This document shows, one piece after another, positions 5,443-9,900 of a DNA stretch of 9,900 bases (positions are counted from its first letter, which is position 1; each line of letters starts with the position of its first letter). Under the pieces are notes generated by a model, which saw only the letters and a list, made by a program, of their open reading frames with translations, was not told where the DNA came from and did not search any database. The position numbers and the translations under genes are program-made. This stretch comes from Gammaproteobacteria bacterium (GTDB taxonomy: Bacteria; Pseudomonadota; Gammaproteobacteria; SG8-11): NCBI GenBank assembly GCA_016200445.1, contig JACQEQ010000307.1, positions 1 through 9,900 of the forward strand, read 5' to 3'.

Positions 5443-7074
5443 ATGGTATTGAGCAACTTACGCCTTGCGAGCAAGTTGTGGCTGTTGGTTTGCACGGCAG
5501 TCGCTGGTGCGTTCATCATCGGCATGCTGAGTGTCGTCGACTATAAGAACAACCTCCTCGAAGACCGAAAGTCAGGAACTAAGCACGTCGTAGAAACTGC
5601 GTACGGAGTGCTCGATCACTTCCACGCGCTTGAGGTCTCCGGCGTGCTTACGGCTGACCAAGCCAAGCAAGCCGCAAAGGACACGTTGCGTCGCATGCGT
5701 TACGAAGACAAAGAATATTTTTGGTTGAATGATCTACAGCCGGTGATGGTCATGCATCCGTTCAAACCGGAACTCGAAGGCAAAGATCTTTCCGGATTCA
5801 AAGACCCCGCAGGTAAATTGTTATTTATAGAAATGGTGCAAACGGTCCGGACACAGAAGGCCGGTTTCGTTTCGTATCTGTGGCCCAAGCCGGGTGCGGA
5901 ACAGCCAGTTGCGAAAATTTCTTACGTCATGGGCTTTGAAGCCTGGGGCTGGCTCGTTGGTTCCGGTATTTATGTTGACGACGTAAATGCGATTTTTTGG
6001 AACAATGTCGCGAAAATGGGATTCGCGTTTCTACTCGTTGTTGCGGTCATCGGCTTCATCGCGTATCTCACGGTTAAGACGATCGCAGTTCCAATGCAAA
6101 AATTACACGCGATGGTAACGCGTATGCGCGAACATAACGATTTCACAGTCCGGGTAAATGTCGAGCAAAGCGATGAAATCGGTGAGCTTGCGCAAGCATT
6201 CAATCAAATGGTGGAACGAATGCAGCACGTCATCGGCCAAGTAAACAGTTCCGTCGCCAAACTGCATGATGCCGTTTCGAACGTGGTGGAATCGGCGGAA
6301 GAAACGCGCACCGGAGTACTTCAACAGCAAACTCAAGCGGATTTAGTTGCTACGGCAATGACGGAGATGGTAAGTACCGTGCAAAGCGTGGCGGAAAGTA
6401 CCACGAACGCAGCTTCGGCTGCCGAAGAGGCGGACCGCGAAGCCAACGGCGGTACATCTGTAGTGAATCAAGCCGTTGATACCATCAATCGCCTCGCCAG
6501 TGAAGTCGAGAAAGCCACGCAGGTTATCGAAAAACTCGCAAACGATTCGACTAACATCGGAACCGTGCTCGATGTGATCCGCGGCATCGCCGACCAAACC
6601 AACTTGCTGGCGCTAAATGCAGCAATCGAAGCAGCACGCGCCGGCGAACAAGGCCGTGGTTTTGCCGTCGTTGCAGATGAGGTGCGTAGCCTCGCGCAAC
6701 GCACTCAGGAATCGACGCAAGAAATTCAACGCATGATCGAGGCACTGCAAAGCGGTGCACGCGCGTCCGTCGACGTCATGAAATCGGGACGGACCATGGC
6801 ACAAATTAGCGTCGATCAGGCTGCAAAGGCAGGCGATGCGCTCAACACCATTTCGAATGCAGTAGCACAAATATCCAGCCTCAATATGCAGATCGCCACC
6901 GGCGCAGAAGAGCAACATCGCGTCGCCGAAGACGTTTCACGCAACATAATCACCATCAGTGCAGTTGCAAATGCCAATGCCGCAGGTGCCGAGCGCAATG
7001 CCCAAGCCGGCGAAGCGCTGCGCGCTGTTGCTACAGACCTCGCGGCCGTCGTTCGCGAATTTAGGGTCAACTAA
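5443..7074 (+). CDS. Methyl-accepting chemotaxis protein with single periplasmic Cache domain
   Basis: This 543-residue inner-membrane receptor senses a small molecule in the periplasm and controls the CheA kinase. The domains in order are: membrane segment 1 (about 11-31); an sCache_2-type sensor (about 40-182) with EYFWLND at 91-97, VMHPFKPELEGKDL at 103-116, YLWPKPG at 145-151 and WGWLVGSGIYVDD at 168-180; membrane segment 2 (about 191-212); HAMP (about 214-268, with DEIGELAQAFNQM); and a long coiled-coil signalling domain. Its hairpin tip is IRGIADQTNLLALNAAIEAA at about 379-398, the strongly conserved CheA/CheW contact. The ligand is unknown; this sensor type often binds small organic acids. 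There is no C-terminal pentapeptide for CheR/CheB docking: it ends VVREFRVN. The ATG has GAGGA at 5430-5434, eight bases upstream. It is a single gene between its own promoter and a hairpin terminator, with no che genes nearby. Confidence 0.97.
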   Translation: MVLSNLRLASKLWLLVCTAVAGAFIIGMLSVVDYKNNLLEDRKSGTKHVVETAYGVLDHFHALEVSGVLTADQAKQAAKDTLRRMRYEDKEYFWLNDLQPVMVMHPFKPELEGKDLSGFKDPAGKLLFIEMVQTVRTQKAGFVSYLWPKPGAEQPVAKISYVMGFEAWGWLVGSGIYVDDVNAIFWNNVAKMGFAFLLVVAVIGFIAYLTVKTIAVPMQKLHAMVTRMREHNDFTVRVNVEQSDEIGELAQAFNQMVERMQHVIGQVNSSVAKLHDAVSNVVESAEETRTGVLQQQTQADLVATAMTEMVSTVQSVAESTTNAASAAEEADREANGGTSVVNQAVDTINRLASEVEKATQVIEKLANDSTNIGTVLDVIRGIADQTNLLALNAAIEAARAGEQGRGFAVVADEVRSLAQRTQESTQEIQRMIEALQSGARASVDVMKSGRTMAQISVDQAAKAGDALNTISNAVAQISSLNMQIATGAEEQHRVAEDVSRNIITISAVANANAAGAERNAQAGEALRAVATDLAAVVREFRVN

Positions 7075-7137
7075 CCTGCGCAATAATTTTAATGTCAAAA
7101 CCGAAGCAATAAATCCTCCCGCATCTCGTCGAGAAAC

Positions 7138-7178
7138 AACCACCCGCGATGGATCTCATTGCGGGTGGTTATATTTTT
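7138..7178 (+). terminator. Intrinsic terminator of the chemoreceptor gene, probably bidirectional
   Basis: AACCACCCGC at 7138-7147 pairs perfectly with GCGGGTGGTT at 7161-7170. Four inner bases (GATG with CATT, one G-T) extend the stem to 14 pairs around a 5-base loop. On the plus strand a run of five T (7174-7178) follows after a short ATA. The stop codon of the convergent minus-strand gene (7177-7179) lies in that run. On the minus strand the hairpin is followed by GTTTCTC, a weaker tract, so it may also end that transcript. Confidence 0.85.
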
Positions 7179-7755
7179 ACTTCAGCAGTTCAATCGCGCC
7201 CAGATCATTCAATGGTATCTGGTTTGCCTCGCCCGGCTGCTGCGCGATGCGCCCATCCACGAGGAAACGCGGCGCGACATAGAGATTCACCAAATCGGCG
7301 GGTTGAATAACTTTGCAATAGCCTATGCGTTCCAACTTGGTGTTAGCGAAGCCGATGGTGTTGCCAAAACCACCGTTTTCGCGCCATTCGAACCAATGTC
7401 CACCGGCCAGATTGCGTGGCGAATTGGTAATGACTTCGAAGTCGATACCGTCATGCCCGACATCTTTTGCATAGTCGCCGTGCATGAAGACCTGATCGCC
7501 TTCTTGACTGTAAACACCGTTCCAATCCGGGAATGTCGTTGAATACCAATTACCGCGCAGGTGCGTACCGGTCATCACCGGAGGCAGAAAGCAAATGCCC
7601 TGCGTCGCCCACTGCGTGTGCACGATTGACGAATCGTCATACGCGGTAATCGACCACAAATTACCGCCTGCATATACGTTTGGATCGGCATTTACTGCTG
7701 CGGCGGCGGACAAGCACAGCATTCCAACAGCTAATTTTCCATTGATCATATTCAT
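7177..7755 (-). CDS. Secreted protein of unknown family
   Basis: This 192-residue protein has a clear Sec signal peptide (core about 8-20, likely cut after VNA at 21-23), so it is exported. I do not recognise the family. The mature part is rich in Trp, Gly, Asn and Asp and looks all-beta: examples are NLWSITAYDDSS at 32-43, RGNWYSTTFPDWNGVY at 67-82, GHWFEWRENGGFGN at 119-132. There are only two mature cysteines, C55 and C147, which could form a disulfide. No lipobox, membrane segment or C-terminal anchor is visible. The frame is open to 7893, but I start at ATG 7755 because the signal peptide begins there and GGAG at 7765-7768 lies nine bases upstream; an ATG two codons later is also possible. 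It stands alone between two terminators, with a long leader that can fold over its start. Confidence 0.75.
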   Translation of the reverse strand: MNMINGKLAVGMLCLSAAAAVNADPNVYAGGNLWSITAYDDSSIVHTQWATQGICFLPPVMTGTHLRGNWYSTTFPDWNGVYSQEGDQVFMHGDYAKDVGHDGIDFEVITNSPRNLAGGHWFEWRENGGFGNTIGFANTKLERIGYCKVIQPADLVNLYVAPRFLVDGRIAQQPGEANQIPLNDLGAIELLK

Positions 7756-7845
7756 CGAGCGAGTCTCCACATTGAGGTTAAGTTTATCTTGAAGGCGCCA
7801 GTGCATGAGTAATGCAACGGCTCGCTCAAGCTCCCCGCCGAGCGA
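7755..7845 (-). promoter_or_regulatory. Leader of the secreted-protein gene with two mutually exclusive pairings
   Basis: In the minus-strand transcript, a segment containing GAGCGAG (plus positions 7821-7829) can pair with CTCGCTCGA at 7755-7763. That gives nine pairs (one G-U) and covers the space between the Shine-Dalgarno sequence and the start codon. An overlapping part can instead pair locally: 7840-7845 with 7822-7827, six pairs with a 12-base loop. The two structures exclude each other. This is seen by eye only; no folding energy was computed and the stems are short. Confidence 0.3.
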
Positions 7846-8088
7846 ACGGGGAAATGGATTATTGCGGAGAAGAAAAATTTTCGAAGCGAACAATACAATA
7901 CCGGGATTGCGTCAAACTGCGCACGCAAATGCGGCTGTTTGATACTTTTTAGGCGTATTCGGGGTGTAAGGATTTATATGTCAAATATAGGCCCCGTTGG
8001 GCACGGTCAGGATTGCCGAGTTCCTAAAATAAATTATAAAAAACGGGGTATGCCGCTGAAGGCAGACCCCGTTGTAAAAACTCCCCGA
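7756..8088. other. Intergenic region upstream of the secreted-protein gene
   Basis: About 330 bases. The right end holds the terminator of the cytochrome gene (8036-8073) and the left end holds the structured leader of the secreted-protein gene. On the minus strand a perfect TTGACA lies at 7979-7984, but no good -10 box follows at 16-18 bases. A second candidate, TTGACG near 7906-7911, is followed too closely by TATTGT. I therefore cannot place the promoter. The 8-base word CCCCGTTG occurs at 7992-7999 and again at 8067-8074, in the terminator arm. No gene is credible here. Confidence 0.5.
8036..8073 (-). terminator. Intrinsic terminator of the di-heme cytochrome gene
   Basis: On the minus strand AACGGGGT (8066-8073) pairs with ACCCCGTT (8042-8049) over eight perfect pairs. 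After one G-A mismatch, TGCC/GGCA adds four more around a 6-base loop. The stem runs straight into six T on the minus strand and an A/T-rich tail. It lies 15 bases past the stop codon of the gene at 8089, as expected for a factor-independent terminator. Confidence 0.85.
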
Positions 8089-9900
8089 TCACTCGCGGCG
8101 ATCGAAGGCCATCCACTCGCCAGATTCTGGCGCCACGCACGTGTAGGTCAGGGTATATTTTGAATCCGTTGCTTTTGCGCGCAGGTCGGCATCGCTCACT
8201 GGCGCAGCGTGGGTGTTGCCGGTTTGGAACAGGCCGTTGTGAACATACAAGTAACCGCGCTCGCGCTCGCCATTTTGAATCTGCACGACCAGATCGCACT
8301 CGCCGGCGTCGGCACGTGCTTTAAGCAGATCGATACGTGCAGCGGCAATCTCGGAGTTCGCCCGCGTCAGGGTCACTTGTTGTCCAACGATGGGCGCCAC
8401 ATTGCTATCGAAGGCCAACATGAATTGTTCCATCTGACGCCGCATTTTCACTCCCTGCGGATTTATCACAGCGGCGAGCGGATTGCTTGGCGGTACAAAC
8501 GGAAATCCGCCGGCATTGCCGGGATCTAACGGACTCAACGCGCCCACCGGACGGAACAGGAACACCCGCGAACCATGGAAGCGGAATAACGTATCAGCAC
8601 TGCCATCATGAAAAAATCCGAAGCCGCGCACTTGATCGCCCATGAAATCGTTATCGCCCGGAATAAAAAATGGATCGGGTCCCATGCCGAACATGCCGAC
8701 CTTCTGGTACATATTGCGCAGATGCGGCACCTTCAAAAACTGCGTTTCGTTTTCGAACGAGTAGCGGCCATCACCGCCGAAAAATCCCGGCTTGGCGACG
8801 CCGTACTGGCGATTGCCGTCCGGATCGAGCACGTGACAGCCGTTGCAATTGAAAAACGTATCGGAAATTTTTCCGAAATAAAGAGCACGCCCGGCCGCCT
8901 GATCCGTTGTCAGGGTGTTATCCAAATTACGGATCGGATTCGGCGGATAAGTTATTTGCAAGATGAAATCTGTAAATGCCTGCATCTGCGCTGGGGTCAG
9001 TTGTTGATCCCGCCCGACGAGGCCCGGAAACGCCACATTGAATTTCTTAAAAGCGAGATCTTCGTTAAACGCACCGCTGTCCGGTTGTGCACTGGGTTCG
9101 TCGTTACCGCCGGTGCGATCGCCGCGCCAGTGCATGGGTCCGTGATTCGCCATACCGCGTAAGCTTTGCGTGCTCATCGGTCCCTTGAGCGCGCGGAAGT
9201 GCGGATTGGGTGTCGCGGTAAACCCTTGCGGGAAATCGATGGTTGGCCCGAGTGCGAACGGCCCCGGGTTATTGATCGTGGTGTTATCGGGATCACCCAG
9301 ATCCCACGCCAGGCCGTCGAAATCGCCGAACACATGGCAGCTGGAACATGAACTGTCGCCATGACTTGACGTTAACGCAGCGTCATATAAAAAGCGTCGG
9401 CCTTCGATGATGCTGGCTGGTTCCGGGCTGTACATCGCAACATGCGCCGTCTCTTTTTTGCGGCGCAAGTCGATAGTCGAAATGCTATTGTCGAAGCGCG
9501 TCAGCACATAGGCGTGTCCGTGTGCTTCGTCCAACACCACGCCCGATGGACCACCGCCGCTGACCGGAATTTGGTTGGCGCGATCTGGTGTAAATGTATC
9601 CGCTTCGAGTTCCGCCGTATCGAATACACCCACTTTACTCGAACCGAACGCGACCACGTAGAGCGACTTGCCATCGCGGGTTACTGCCATTTCCATCGGT
9701 TGCGCAAGGCTCTTGGCATTCTCGTCATTGGGAATCGGTGCGCAACATTGACTGTAGTCGATGTGCTTGTTCAGGTGGCGCGGCAACACCGTGCCGGAAT
9801 TGAGCACCGTAATCCGGCTCTCGTGCGTATGCCCCTGCACGGTGTGGTCGCGGCCCAGGCGCGCACCGGCCCCTTCGAAACGACGCAGATTGAATGCTTC
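8089..9900 (-). CDS. Beta-propeller and di-heme cytochrome c (MauG/peroxidase-like) protein, 3' part
   Basis: The frame is open to the right edge (604 codons here including stop), so the N-terminus, presumably with a signal peptide, is missing. Residue numbers count from the codon at 9840. About 45-135 carry YVTN/NHL-type propeller strands (MAVTRDGKSLYVVAFGSSKV, then GPSGVVLDEAHGHAYVLTRF). The cytochrome part then has two c-type heme sites, CSSCH at 165-169 (DNA 9334-9348) and CNGCH at 332-336 (DNA 8833-8847). Family landmarks are LRGMANHGPMHWRGD at 227-241, LKVPHLRNMYQKVGMFG at 369-385 and GFFHDGS at 408-414. This is the di-heme peroxidase/MauG superfamily, which acts in the periplasm and needs the Ccm heme-ligation system. 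Whether it reduces peroxide or oxidises a partner is not readable. Residues after about 490 form an extra tail with two cysteines (C515, C568). A terminator follows 15 bases downstream. Confidence 0.9.
   Translation of the reverse strand, partial: EAFNLRRFEGAGARLGRDHTVQGHTHESRITVLNSGTVLPRHLNKHIDYSQCCAPIPNDENAKSLAQPMEMAVTRDGKSLYVVAFGSSKVGVFDTAELEADTFTPDRANQIPVSGGGPSGVVLDEAHGHAYVLTRFDNSISTIDLRRKKETAHVAMYSPEPASIIEGRRFLYDAALTSSHGDSSCSSCHVFGDFDGLAWDLGDPDNTTINNPGPFALGPTIDFPQGFTATPNPHFRALKGPMSTQSLRGMANHGPMHWRGDRTGGNDEPSAQPDSGAFNEDLAFKKFNVAFPGLVGRDQQLTPAQMQAFTDFILQITYPPNPIRNLDNTLTTDQAAGRALYFGKISDTFFNCNGCHVLDPDGNRQYGVAKPGFFGGDGRYSFENETQFLKVPHLRNMYQKVGMFGMGPDPFFIPGDNDFMGDQVRGFGFFHDGSADTLFRFHGSRVFLFRPVGALSPLDPGNAGGFPFVPPSNPLAAVINPQGVKMRRQMEQFMLAFDSNVAPIVGQQVTLTRANSEIAAARIDLLKARADAGECDLVVQIQNGERERGYLYVHNGLFQTGNTHAAPVSDADLRAKATDSKYTLTYTCVAPESGEWMAFDRRE

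Noticed and set aside
8209..9351. Long plus-strand open frames (for example 8608-9162, 184 codons) opposite the cytochrome gene.
   Set aside because: They lie antisense to a gene with clear heme motifs and family landmarks, and their translations show no domain, so they are shadows.

Overview
The window looks like chromosomal DNA from a motile Gram-negative bacterium, probably a beta- or gammaproteobacterium. The evidence is a periplasmic-sensing chemoreceptor behind a FliA-like promoter, several Sec signal peptides, a periplasmic di-heme c-type protein, and a response regulator resembling a proteobacterial OmpR-type family. Base composition is moderate in G+C. I see no rRNA, tRNA, CRISPR array, insertion sequence or phage structural gene. 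The genus cannot be told from this stretch.

Layout from left to right. (1) Positions 1-1341, minus strand: the tail of a probable glycan or exopolysaccharide locus. A SAM-dependent methyltransferase overlaps by 22 nt the start of a secreted heparinase II/III-like protein that runs off the left edge. (2) Positions 1342-2226: an intergenic stretch with a sigma70-like promoter whose spacer holds a perfect dyad, then a plus-strand DUF1353 protein. (3) Positions 2230-5022, minus strand: a family 2 glycosyltransferase, a broken OmpR-type response regulator and a secreted HAF-repeat protein, closely spaced and probably one transcription unit. (4) Positions 5023-5442: a divergent control region. (5) Positions 5443-7074, plus strand: a complete single-Cache methyl-accepting chemotaxis protein, followed by a strong hairpin terminator. 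(6) Positions 7177-7755, minus strand: a small secreted protein of no family I recognise, with a long structured leader. (7) Position 8089 to the right edge, minus strand: most of a beta-propeller plus di-heme cytochrome c (MauG/peroxidase-like) protein, with its own terminator.

How the genes may work together: the glycosyltransferase, the methyltransferase and the heparinase-like protein all suggest building, modifying or trimming a surface polysaccharide. The response regulator between the glycosyltransferase and the HAF protein may once have controlled this locus. It keeps an intact phospho-acceptor domain but has lost nearly all of its DNA-binding domain. What remains, the last strand-turn-strand of the winged helix, is one base out of frame across a run of ten A residues. 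That lesion is the most interesting thing I found. I did not find a convincing new multi-gene system. The other points of interest are regulatory architecture and one unassigned secreted protein.
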